Positions 1-6,764 of a stretch of 12,234 bases of DNA are shown one piece after another. Positions within the stretch are counted from its first letter, which is position 1, and each line of letters begins with the position of its first letter. The position numbers and the translations under genes were made by a program. The stretch covers positions 1 through 12,234 of the forward strand of contig JALTEE010000047.1 in the NCBI GenBank assembly GCA_027007865.1, in the 5' to 3' direction. The notes under the pieces are model-generated. The model was not told the DNA's origin. It ran no database searches and saw only the letters and a list, made by a program, of their open reading frames with translations. This stretch comes from a bacterium (lineage in GTDB: Bacteria > UBP14 > UBA6098 > B30-G16).

Positions 1-71
1 TAGAGCATTAGTCGGTGGATTTTATGTATTTAAGCATGAATATATATTTTTGTTCAAAAAGGAGAAATAAT

Positions 72-251
72 ATGGCAACAACACATGTTTTCATAGTCGA
101 TGCAAATACTTTCAAGTACCATCTTGAACACATGTTTGCTGGTACATGCGCAAAAGATAATGTGATAGATTTTAATAATAATTCTCATTTCAACTTATAT
201 CATACAACAGAAAATTTAATTTTCCAAAACATAGACTATGAGCCAAATTAA
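72..251 (+). pseudogene. Truncated 5' fragment of an unidentified gene (59 codons)
   Basis: A strong ribosome binding site (AAGGAG, 59-64) sits 7 bases before an ATG at 72, so this was probably a real translated start. The N-terminus contains THVFIVDANTFKYHLEHMFA. From memory this resembles the start of a family of uncharacterised, possibly nuclease-associated proteins that continue for well over 150 residues; I cannot confirm this. Here the resemblance stops at about residue 47 (HTTEN), then a short unrelated tail runs to a stop at 251, 14 bases inside the next gene. The fragment is about 28% GC while the operon that follows is about 50%. I infer a gene truncated by recombination or deletion. 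Translation through it could couple to the start at 238, which has no Shine-Dalgarno site of its own. Confidence 0.4.
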
Positions 252-708
252 ATTTACATTAAATGGGAAATCGGTCGCTATCGATAGCAACCCGCTGCGC
301 CGACTGCTCGATGTTCTGCGAGAAGATTTTAAAAATACGGGCGTAAAAGAAGGCTGCGGCGAAGGCGAATGCGGCGCCTGTGCGGTTCTGCTCAATGGAA
401 AACTCGTAAATTCCTGTATCGTTCCTGTCGGCGCAATCGATGGAAGCGAAATCGTTACAATCGAAGGTTTTCGCAAAACAGAGCGGTTTAAAATCATCTC
501 CGATGCGTTCGCAGAAGCGGGCGCTGTCCAATGCGGTTTCTGCACTCCCGGAATGATTATGGCGACAGAAGCAATTCTCTCGCAAAATCCATCGCCGACA
601 CGAGATGAAATCGCAGACGGACTTTCGGGCAATTTATGCCGCTGCACGGGGATGAATATGATAATCGAAGCGGTCGAACTCGCATCGAAAAACGGCGGTG
701 GAAAATGA
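238..708 (+). CDS. Molybdenum hydroxylase small subunit, two [2Fe-2S] clusters (CoxS/XDH type)
   Basis: 156 residues, the usual length for the iron-sulfur subunit of xanthine dehydrogenase, CO dehydrogenase or aldehyde oxidase-type enzymes. This subunit carries electrons from the molybdenum centre to FAD in the cytoplasm. The N-terminal plant-type ferredoxin fold has its four cysteines (C40, C45, C48, C60; CGEGECGAC). The C-terminal helical domain has the second set (C99, C102, C134, C136; CGFCTPG and CRCTG). All eight ligands are intact. The start at 238 gives the standard family N-terminus (MSQIKFTLNG), although no clear ribosome binding site precedes it. The stop overlaps the next start as ATGA. 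The substrate cannot be told from this subunit. Confidence 0.95.
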   Translation: MSQIKFTLNGKSVAIDSNPLRRLLDVLREDFKNTGVKEGCGEGECGACAVLLNGKLVNSCIVPVGAIDGSEIVTIEGFRKTERFKIISDAFAEAGAVQCGFCTPGMIMATEAILSQNPSPTRDEIADGLSGNLCRCTGMNMIIEAVELASKNGGGK

Positions 709-1550
709 CAAAAACATATAGGCCAAAAGATTTGAGCGAGGCGCTCGATATAAAAGCATCGACAAATGCTGTTCCACTCGCAGGCGGGACGGATTTGATG
801 GTGCGAGCAAAGCGCTGGTCGGGACTTGCGCCCGCATTCCAATCCGATGTTATGTTTATCGGTCATCTCGAAGAGTTGCGTCGTATCGCCGACGATAACG
901 ATTATCTTACAATCGGTGCGGGATGCACACTGACCGAAGTTTTTGAAAATCCAATAACACCCGATATTTTGAAACAGGCGATTTCCAATATGGCATCGCC
1001 CGCTATACGAAACATCGCAACAATCGGCGGGAATATATGCAATGCGTCGCCAGCGGGAGATACTCTTCCGCCGCTGTATGCTCTCGGAGCGGAAATTATC
1101 GTTCAAAGCAAGAGCGGCGAGCGAAAAATCCCAATAGAACAATTTATCGTCGGTCCCGGTGAAACTATTTTGCAAAGCGATGAAATTGTCGGGGAAATTA
1201 TCGTGCCGCTCGATAAATTCGATAAAACATTTTATAGAAAAATCGGAACGAGAAAGGCGACAGCGCTTGCGAAAATTTCTTTTGTTGGATTGGCGCGAAT
1301 AAGTGGCGATATCGTCGAGAACATCCGAATCGCATTTGGAGCAGTCGCTCCTACTGTTGTCAGAGATGAAAAAATCGAGGACAAAATACGCGGCAAAAAA
1401 ATTGCAGAAATTTTCGACATAGCAAATGAAATTGCACAAGAATATTCTCTGCAGATACGACCAATCGACGACCAGCGTTCCACTGCGCAGTATCGAAAGG
1501 AAGTTTCTCTGCGTCTTCTTAAATATTTTTGGGAGAGTGTTGTTGTATGA
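705..1550 (+). CDS. Molybdenum hydroxylase medium subunit, FAD-binding (CoxM/XDH type)
   Basis: 281 residues. This is the flavoprotein subunit that takes electrons from the [2Fe-2S] subunit and passes them to NAD or another acceptor. The PCMH-type FAD fold shows AGGTDL at residues 26-31 and ATIGGNICNASPAGDT at 105-120, both diagnostic for FAD binding. The C-terminal part (about 175-281), with RKIGTRKATALAKISFVGLA, matches the CO dehydrogenase flavoprotein C-terminal domain. The start at 705 overlaps the previous stop (ATGA) and has GGTGG upstream. An in-frame extension back to 636 would only overlap the previous gene and adds nothing family-like. The gene ends in another ATGA overlap with the next one, so all three are probably translated as a coupled unit. 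Confidence 0.93.
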   Translation: MTKTYRPKDLSEALDIKASTNAVPLAGGTDLMVRAKRWSGLAPAFQSDVMFIGHLEELRRIADDNDYLTIGAGCTLTEVFENPITPDILKQAISNMASPAIRNIATIGGNICNASPAGDTLPPLYALGAEIIVQSKSGERKIPIEQFIVGPGETILQSDEIVGEIIVPLDKFDKTFYRKIGTRKATALAKISFVGLARISGDIVENIRIAFGAVAPTVVRDEKIEDKIRGKKIAEIFDIANEIAQEYSLQIRPIDDQRSTAQYRKEVSLRLLKYFWESVVV

Positions 1551-2383
1551 ATTTTGGAGCACTTGAAATTCATAAAAAATTGCTCGAACTGCTCGAATCG
1601 GGCAGCGAAGGCGTTCTGCTCACAGTTATCGAGAAAAAAGGTTCGGGGCCCGCGCAAGTAGGCGCAAAAATGCTCGTTTTCCCTGATGGCGATTTTTTCG
1701 GAAATATCGGCGGAGGAACACTCGAAGCAATCGCCATTGCAGATGCAAAAAATGCGATGAAAACGCGGAAATCTTTCATTAAAAACTATAATTTAACTGA
1801 CGATGGAGATGTCGAAAATTCGCAGCAAACAGGAATGCTCTGCGGTGGCAATGTCTCGATTTTCATCGAATATATTGCGCTTGCGGATAAGGTTTTTATC
1901 TTCGGCGCAGGGCATATCGGAAAAGCGCTTGCGTATCATATAAAAAATTTGCCGTTTCGAGCAGTAGTTGTCGATACCCGCGCCGACTCTCCCGATGAAA
2001 TTAATGGCGCAAAGGTGCTAAAATTCAAAAAATTTATCGATTTTTTCGACGATGAGAAAATTCCGCAAAACGCATTTTTTGTGATTTCCACATATTCTCA
2101 CGAAACGGATTATCGTGTGCTCAAAGCGCTTCTTTTGCGCAAATTATCGCCGAAATATATAGGAATGCTCGCATCGCAAAACAAGGCACGTAGTATCGTT
2201 AAGCGTATTACGGATGAATTTGACGAAGAAATTGATTTGAGCGTGCTTCATTCGCCCGTGGGACTCGACATTGGCGGAGATTCTCCCGATGAAATCGCGA
2301 TGTCGATAATTGCTGAAATGCTCGTCGTAAAATATCAGAGAGATGAGCAGAAAAATCTCACGCTCGAATGGAATAAAATATAA
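1547..2383 (+). CDS. xdhC: XdhC/CoxI family molybdenum hydroxylase maturation protein
   Basis: 278 residues. XdhC/CoxI proteins bind molybdenum cofactor, help sulfurate it and insert it into xanthine dehydrogenase-type apoenzymes. The N-terminal XdhC/CoxI domain has GSGPAQVGAKMLV (32-44), GNIGGGTLEA (52-61) and MLCGGNVSIFIE (97-108). The C-terminal Rossmann domain begins with VFIFGAGHIGKALAYH (116-131), and the family signature SPVGLDIGG...PDEIAMSIIAEM lies near the C-terminus. The chosen start overlaps the previous stop (ATGA) with GGGAG upstream. Its presence implies that a functional Moco-containing large subunit exists, but that gene is not in the window. Confidence 0.9.
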   Translation: MNFGALEIHKKLLELLESGSEGVLLTVIEKKGSGPAQVGAKMLVFPDGDFFGNIGGGTLEAIAIADAKNAMKTRKSFIKNYNLTDDGDVENSQQTGMLCGGNVSIFIEYIALADKVFIFGAGHIGKALAYHIKNLPFRAVVVDTRADSPDEINGAKVLKFKKFIDFFDDEKIPQNAFFVISTYSHETDYRVLKALLLRKLSPKYIGMLASQNKARSIVKRITDEFDEEIDLSVLHSPVGLDIGGDSPDEIAMSIIAEMLVVKYQRDEQKNLTLEWNKI

Positions 2384-2420
2384 TTCGAAAATAGGCGCCA
2401 TTTCAAAAATATTTCGAATT
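2382..2420. repeat. Inverted repeat after the molybdenum hydroxylase operon
   Basis: AATTCGAAA (2382-2390) and TTTCGAATT (2412-2420) are exact reverse complements, 9 bp each, separated by 21 bases that include the palindrome GGCGCC (2394-2399). The left arm overlaps the xdhC stop codon. The arms are AT-rich, the loop is long and no clean T-tract follows, so this would be a weak intrinsic terminator. It could instead be an operator site upstream of recD2. Confidence 0.35.
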
Positions 2421-2429
2421 TAATTTCAT

Positions 2430-2457
2430 TTGCGCAAACTCACCGTTTCGATATTTT
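2430..2457 (+). promoter_or_regulatory. Possible promoter directly before recD2
   Basis: TTGCGC (2430-2435), a 16-base spacer and TATTTT (2452-2457) loosely fit a sigma-70 pattern. If real, transcription would begin at about the ATG at 2464, giving a leaderless message. This would agree with the absence of a Shine-Dalgarno site there. The match is weak, and the consensus of this lineage is unknown. Confidence 0.2.
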
Positions 2458-2463
2458 CAATGT

Positions 2464-4632
2464 ATGAGCGATAATTTAAAACACATCGTCGGCACAATCG
2501 AAAAGATAATTTTCCAAAATCCCGATAACGATTTTGCCGTAATCCAAATTATTCCCAAAGATGCACTTCTGCCGGTAGTTGTTGTCGGCACGGTTCCGAA
2601 CCCGCGGCGAGGGCAAATTCTCGAAGTTTGGGGCAAATGGGCAATTCATAAAGAGTTCGGCAAACAGTTCGAAGTGGAAAATTTTAAAATTTCTATTCCG
2701 AATGAGAAAAGCGGACTCGAAAAATATCTCGCTTCCGACCTCGTTCGCGGCATCGGCGAAGTTTATGCCTCTCGCATCGTCGAAAAATTTGGCGAAAATA
2801 CAATCGATATTATGTTCAATCATCCCGAAAGATTGCTCGAAGTAGAAGGCATCGGTAAAAAGCGCGCCGATAAAATAGCGAGTGCGCTTCGCAGCGCATA
2901 TTCTCAGCAGAAATCGCTGTCGCAATTGGCTGCATTTTTAATGGGAAAGGGTTTCGGCATTGGAATGGTGCGCCGAATATGGAAAAGATACGGTGAAGCG
3001 GCGATAAATGTTGTGAAGGAAAATCCATACATCATCGCCGAGGAAGTCTGGGGTATCGGTTTTGCAACTGCGGATAAATTTGCGCAAAATCTTGGCATCG
3101 AAGCAAACGACCCGCGAAGAATCGCTGCGGGAATTCTTCACATTCTACGCCGAGCAAGCGATAACGGACACTGCTACCTGCCGAAAAACGAACTCGTCGA
3201 AAGTGCAGCAAATCTGCTCAAAGCGAACGAAGATTATGTCCGAAAAATTCTCGATGAAGCAGCGTCTGTTGAAAAAGTAATTCCGTTCGGACAGGACGGC
3301 GAAAAAATATTTATTCCGAAACTATATTCGGCGGAATCGAATGTTGCACAGTTGTTGATGAATATCGTTGCATTGCCGCCGAAAACGAAAGTTAGCAATG
3401 TTATGGCGGCATCGCTTTTCAACGAGGCGCAGCGAAGTTCGAGCATCGAATATACCGAGCAGCAGCGCCGCGCTATAATAGAGGCGATTCTCGGGAAAGT
3501 GCTGATAATAACGGGCGGTCCAGGAACGGGCAAAACCACCATAATCAGAGCAATTTTATCGGGAGCGAAGAAACTGCACTGGAAAGTCGAACTCGCTGCA
3601 CCCACGGGACGAGCCGCTAAAAAATTGGAAGAAGCCACGCGTCACAGAGCACAGACGATTCACCGACTGCTCAAATTCAATCCTGGAATGGGGAGATTCG
3701 AATACGGGCGCGAAAAACCGCTCGATGTGGATATGCTAATCCTCGACGAAGTTTCGATGATAGATATCGAACTTTTCTGGCGAGTGCTTTCGTCGCTGAC
3801 GCCGCAGATGCGACTGCTTCTCGTCGGAGACGCAGACCAACTGCCATCTGTTGGTCCCGGCGCAGTGCTGCGCGATTTAATTGCATCGAAGCGCATTCCG
3901 ACAATTCGATTGAATAAAATACTCCGCCAGGACGAACACGGACTAATCGTCCGAAATGCGCACCAAATTCTACACGGACAGTTGCCGATTTACAATAATC
4001 ACCCCGACGACGATTTCTTCTTCCTGAAAAAAGACGATTCGGTCGAAGCACAGCAAGCTATATTGCAACTCGTTTGTGAGCGAATTCCAAAAAAATATAA
4101 TCTCGACCCGATAAAAGATATTCAAGTTATCACACCGATGCACAAAGGGCGATGTGGCGCAAAAGAATTGAATATTTTGCTCCGCAAACGGCTCAACCCA
4201 AATGCGCAAAAAGCGATAAAAATCCCGTTCGCTGTTCGAGATAAAGTTATGCAAATTACAAATAATTACGACATCGGCGTTTTCAACGGCGACATCGGAA
4301 CGGTGATATCTGCGAACGATGAAAAGCGGGAAATTGTCGTGAGGTTTGCAGAATGCGATGCGGTCTATGATTCATCGATATTGAACCAGTTGCAGCCCGC
4401 CTATGCGATGACGATTCACAAGTCGCAGGGCAGCGAATATCCTGCTGTGGTTATGCCGTTGCTCACGGAACATTTTATTATGCTCGCCAGAAATCTCCTA
4501 TACACAGCAATCACACGCGCTCAAAAATTGCTCGTGATAGTCGGCAGCGAAAAAGCGCTCGATATCGCTATATACAATAACAAGCAGATGATGAGATATA
4601 CTGCGTTGGCGGAGAGAATTTCCGCAAGTTAA
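2464..4632 (+). CDS. recD2: RecD2-type SF1B DNA helicase (RecD/TraA family)
   Basis: 722 residues, typical of RecD2, a 5'-3' DNA helicase that works without RecB or RecC in DNA repair and replication. The N-terminal OB-like segment (about 5-80) is followed by helix-hairpin-helix segments: VRGIGEVYASRIVEKFG (94-110), LLEVEGIGKKRADKIASAL (124-142) and EEVWGIGFATADKFA (193-207). The motor has Walker A GGPGTGKTT (351-359), motif II DEVSMID (428-434), motif III GDADQLPSVG (455-464), and the C-terminal AYAMTIHKSQGSEYP (646-660) and YTAITRA (680-686). No key motif is missing. The start at 2464 gives a normal N-terminus but has no ribosome binding site; an ATG at 2460 is out of frame. No recB or recC gene lies nearby, as expected for this type. 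Confidence 0.95.
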   Translation: MSDNLKHIVGTIEKIIFQNPDNDFAVIQIIPKDALLPVVVVGTVPNPRRGQILEVWGKWAIHKEFGKQFEVENFKISIPNEKSGLEKYLASDLVRGIGEVYASRIVEKFGENTIDIMFNHPERLLEVEGIGKKRADKIASALRSAYSQQKSLSQLAAFLMGKGFGIGMVRRIWKRYGEAAINVVKENPYIIAEEVWGIGFATADKFAQNLGIEANDPRRIAAGILHILRRASDNGHCYLPKNELVESAANLLKANEDYVRKILDEAASVEKVIPFGQDGEKIFIPKLYSAESNVAQLLMNIVALPPKTKVSNVMAASLFNEAQRSSSIEYTEQQRRAIIEAILGKVLIITGGPGTGKTTIIRAILSGAKKLHWKVELAAPTGRAAKKLEEATRHRAQTIHRLLKFNPGMGRFEYGREKPLDVDMLILDEVSMIDIELFWRVLSSLTPQMRLLLVGDADQLPSVGPGAVLRDLIASKRIPTIRLNKILRQDEHGLIVRNAHQILHGQLPIYNNHPDDDFFFLKKDDSVEAQQAILQLVCERIPKKYNLDPIKDIQVITPMHKGRCGAKELNILLRKRLNPNAQKAIKIPFAVRDKVMQITNNYDIGVFNGDIGTVISANDEKREIVVRFAECDAVYDSSILNQLQPAYAMTIHKSQGSEYPAVVMPLLTEHFIMLARNLLYTAITRAQKLLVIVGSEKALDIAIYNNKQMMRYTALAERISAS

Positions 4633-4708
4633 AGTAAATAGAAATGAAATCCTTCGGCTCTTTTCGCTTTATCCGTTATTTCCAACAAATTCTCTTTCTC
4701 ATAGTGTT

Positions 4709-4736
4709 TTGTTCTGAAAAAGATTGACAATATATT
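4709..4736 (+). promoter_or_regulatory. Candidate promoter for the dus gene
   Basis: TTGTTC (4709-4714), a 16-base spacer and TATATT (4731-4736) give a fair sigma-70-like match. It would place the transcript start near 4743, with a leader of about 48 bases carrying the GAGGTG ribosome binding site (4778-4783). The -35 matches only three of six bases, so this is tentative. Confidence 0.3.
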
Positions 4737-4790
4737 CGGGGTGAATGAGGACGAGATTATTGTTTATCTTTATAATAGAGGTGATTTTTT

Positions 4791-5768
4791 ATGCTTAATT
4801 CGCTTTTTTCATCGGGCAGTAAAATCGTTGTTTCTGCGCCGATGGCAGGATATTCGGATAGTATTTTCAGGCGATTTGCTAAAAAATTCGGCGCAGATTT
4901 GACTTTTACCGAGATGATTTCCGCCGAAGGATTTTTACGCGGCAATGACAAAACGATGGAATTGCTGCGATTTTCCGGCGATGAGACGCCGATTGCTGTT
5001 CAATTTTTTTCCGGCGTTTCCGATGCGATATTTATGGCGGCTGAAAGGATATCGGGAATGAGTTTTTGTGTGTTCGATATAAATATGGGCTGTTCGGTTC
5101 GAAAAGTGATGAAGCACGGCGCCGGCGCGGCACTGCTTAAAAATCTCGACAATGCCGAAAAAATCGTTATAGCCGCTATGCGAGCAAAGATGCCTGTTTC
5201 CGTGAAAATTCGCAGCGGTTTCTCATCCGAAGACGAGTGGGAACAAATTTTGAATTTTTTGAAGAGGGCGGAAGAAATCGGTATTTCATTCGTAACGCTT
5301 CACCCACGAACCGCAGCGCAAAAATTTACTGGTAAAGCCAATTGGCATTTAATTGCCGAAGTGGTGCATTCTTTAAAAATTCCCGTGATAGCAAGCGGAG
5401 ATATTTTTTCAATCGATGATGTGGCAAAAATTGTCGAATTGACTGACGCCGCGGGAGTTATGCTCGCGAGAGGCGCAATATCAAACTTCCAACTATTTTC
5501 TCAGACAAAGCAACTCTTCGATGGCGTAAATATAGATGAAATCGGGAAAATATCGCTTGCGGAAAGAGCGGAGACGATACTCGATTTCGTCGCGGAAGAA
5601 GTGGAAGTGCGCGGTGAAGCGCGCGCAATTCGATGGTGCAGAAAATTTTTTATACCTCTATTGGCAGGTTTTCCGGGTGCCCGCCAGATGAGAGGAAAAG
5701 TGAGCCACATCGAAAAATTTGCGCAGTTGAAGAATGAACTTTTTGTCCCGCTTATGAAAATATTTTAA
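4791..5768 (+). CDS. dus: tRNA-dihydrouridine synthase (Dus family)
   Basis: 325 residues, the normal length. Dus enzymes use FMN and NADPH to reduce uridines in tRNA D-loops. The TIM-barrel starts with SAPMAGYSDSIFRRF (15-29). The catalytic cysteine is C101 in INMGCSVRKVMKHGAGAALL, where most relatives have Pro instead of Ser after the Cys. VSVKIRSGF (136-144) carries the conserved FMN-site lysine and LHPRTAAQKFTG (170-181) the conserved histidine; IASGDIFS (200-207) is the phosphate-binding side of the barrel. The start has a good ribosome binding site (GAGGTG) 7 bases upstream. The bacterial DusB-like group is most likely, but the subgroup cannot be fixed by eye. It converges with the next gene, with only 6 bases between the stops. 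Confidence 0.93.
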   Translation: MLNSLFSSGSKIVVSAPMAGYSDSIFRRFAKKFGADLTFTEMISAEGFLRGNDKTMELLRFSGDETPIAVQFFSGVSDAIFMAAERISGMSFCVFDINMGCSVRKVMKHGAGAALLKNLDNAEKIVIAAMRAKMPVSVKIRSGFSSEDEWEQILNFLKRAEEIGISFVTLHPRTAAQKFTGKANWHLIAEVVHSLKIPVIASGDIFSIDDVAKIVELTDAAGVMLARGAISNFQLFSQTKQLFDGVNIDEIGKISLAERAETILDFVAEEVEVRGEARAIRWCRKFFIPLLAGFPGARQMRGKVSHIEKFAQLKNELFVPLMKIF

Positions 5769-5774
5769 AAATCA

Positions 5775-6140
5775 TTACTCGTTTTCAAAAGTTTCGATTG
5801 CTTCCATCACATAGGCGAGGTAATTATATATGAGACCTCCTCCGATAGCAACTGCCTGTATTGACGCATCGAGAATTTCTTCTCTGGTTGCGCCTGCTCT
5901 GATACACAGTTTCGTATGCTGATAGATACACGGCACGCATCGTGAGTATAAAACGATAGCGAGTTCCATTAACTCCTTATATTTGGTTGGAATGACAGAT
6001 TTGTGCTTTGTTTGCCGCCAGAAATCCATAAACGCGGTGGCATTGTCGGGGTTTTCTTGTCGATAATCGCGGAGTTTCCGGTCGATAAATCGCTGATGTT
6101 CTTTCGCCTTTTCACCTTCACTCTTTTCATTATTAGACAT
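5775..6140 (-). CDS. Carboxymuconolactone decarboxylase/AhpD-like family protein
   Basis: 121 residues, all-helical. The core LMELAIVLYSRCVPCIYQHT (58-76) contains the CxxCxxxH motif (C68, C71, H75) of AhpD-type members, which use the cysteine pair in thiol-based reduction of peroxides. It is followed by the typical AGATREEILDA segment (82-92). The first 45 residues are charged and helical (KAKEHQRFIDRKLRDYRQEN), a form seen in small family members of unknown role. True ring-decarboxylases lack the cysteine pair, so a redox role is more likely than aromatic catabolism, and no catabolic genes are adjacent. A ribosome binding site AGAGG lies on the minus strand at 6154-6150, 9 bases before the start. 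Confidence 0.88.
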   Translation of the reverse strand: MSNNEKSEGEKAKEHQRFIDRKLRDYRQENPDNATAFMDFWRQTKHKSVIPTKYKELMELAIVLYSRCVPCIYQHTKLCIRAGATREEILDASIQAVAIGGGLIYNYLAYVMEAIETFENE

Positions 6141-6143
6141 AGT

Positions 6144-6157
6144 AAAAGACCTCTTTT
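6144..6157. repeat. Small palindrome covering the ribosome binding site of the CMD-family gene
   Basis: AAAAGA-CC-TCTTTT is symmetrical (6-bp arms, 2-base centre). On the minus strand its centre contains the AGAGG ribosome binding site of the 5775-6140 gene. A two-base loop cannot form a stable RNA hairpin, so if it means anything it would be a protein-binding site. Chance is a real alternative in AT-rich DNA. Confidence 0.25.
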
Positions 6158-6195
6158 GGAAAAATGATGTTGTTTATTTACGAAATTAGTTGCAT

Positions 6196-6223
6196 AGTAT
6201 AACGATAATTTTAAAATTTTCAA
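6196..6223 (-). promoter_or_regulatory. Candidate promoter for the CMD-family gene
   Basis: On the minus strand, TTGAAA (6223-6218), a 16-base spacer and TATACT (6201-6196) are a good sigma-70-like match. Transcription would start near 6189, about 49 bases before the start codon. The surrounding intergenic region (6141-6244) is very AT-rich, which makes chance matches more likely. GATAATTTT occurs twice in it (6204-6212 and 6231-6239), the first copy inside the spacer. Confidence 0.4.
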
Positions 6224-6244
6224 CAATTTTGATAATTTTTAGAA

Positions 6245-6658
6245 ATGCCACTCGGATTTTCGGAAATATATTTTCATTTTGTCTGGCGGATTGCGCCAGC
6301 ATCAAGCGCAATGAACGCACCGACGCAAAAACTCGTGAATAATTTCTTATCGGATTTCGGCGAAAAATATGGATACGAACCTATTGCGGTATCCGTCCTC
6401 GAAGACCATCTGCACATTCTCGCAAAATTACTTCCAGGTATTGCTCCCGGATTGTTAATCGAGGTTTTGAAAGAAGAATTAGCACACTATTTGAAAAAAA
6501 CTCTCGATATGAAAAACCCGCCACAGTGGGACGATGGATATGGTATTGTATCGGTCAGCCGAGCACACATCGAAGCAGTGGCGAAATATGTGCAGCAACA
6601 GCAAAAAAGGCATAGCGACGGCAAAACCAACCCGACATTGGAACGGGTGAGAGAATAA
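6245..6658 (+). CDS. IS200-like/REP-associated Y1 HUH transposase domain protein
   Basis: 137 residues, close to the ~150 of single-domain Y1 transposases (IS200/IS605 TnpA and REP-associated tyrosine transposases), which cut and join single-stranded DNA through a tyrosine. The N-terminus FSEIYFHFVWRI matches the Y1_Tnp fold start. The metal-binding HUH motif is H55-L56-H57 in LEDHLHIL. WDDGYGIVSVSRAHIEAVAKY ends in the likely catalytic Y115, with Q119 four residues on, so the active site appears intact. An in-frame stop at 6233 makes 6245 the only ATG start; no ribosome binding site is visible. I see no TnpB gene, no obvious subterminal hairpins and no target duplication, so it looks like a solitary, possibly domesticated gene. 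Confidence 0.85.
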   Translation: MPLGFSEIYFHFVWRIAPASSAMNAPTQKLVNNFLSDFGEKYGYEPIAVSVLEDHLHILAKLLPGIAPGLLIEVLKEELAHYLKKTLDMKNPPQWDDGYGIVSVSRAHIEAVAKYVQQQQKRHSDGKTNPTLERVRE

Positions 6659-6764
6659 TTTTCTTGCAGAACGTGTATCTGTGAAATAAATTTGTGGAGA
6701 AGAAAAAACAATCTGAGCTGAAATCGTGGTTTATACATTGGCATCATAATTTGGAGGGAACACT

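Noticed and set aside
636..704. Upstream extension of the FAD subunit to 636.
   Set aside because: The added residues are an alternate frame of the iron-sulfur subunit; the start at 705 gives the normal N-terminus.
216..1562. A 448-codon open frame on the minus strand across the molybdenum hydroxylase genes.
   Set aside because: It is fully antisense to three clearly recognised proteins, its translation looks like no protein family, and it is Cys/Phe/Ser-rich in the way of shadow frames. It is probably a by-product of the biased codon use of the sense genes.
4724..4776. A perfect TTGACA (4724-4729) and a perfect TATAAT (4771-4776) upstream of dus.
   Set aside because: They are 41 bases apart, too far for one promoter. 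A start downstream of 4776 would remove the GAGGTG ribosome binding site from the message.
5756..5790. Bidirectional terminator between the convergent dus and CMD-family genes.
   Set aside because: Only an AAAATATTTT palindrome with no GC stem is present, so it is not convincing.
6659..6764. Promoter or riboswitch ahead of dapA.
   Set aside because: Only loose matches such as TTGCAG with ATAAAT are seen. No conserved lysine-riboswitch elements fit in this 106-base gap; the known lysine riboswitch is longer.
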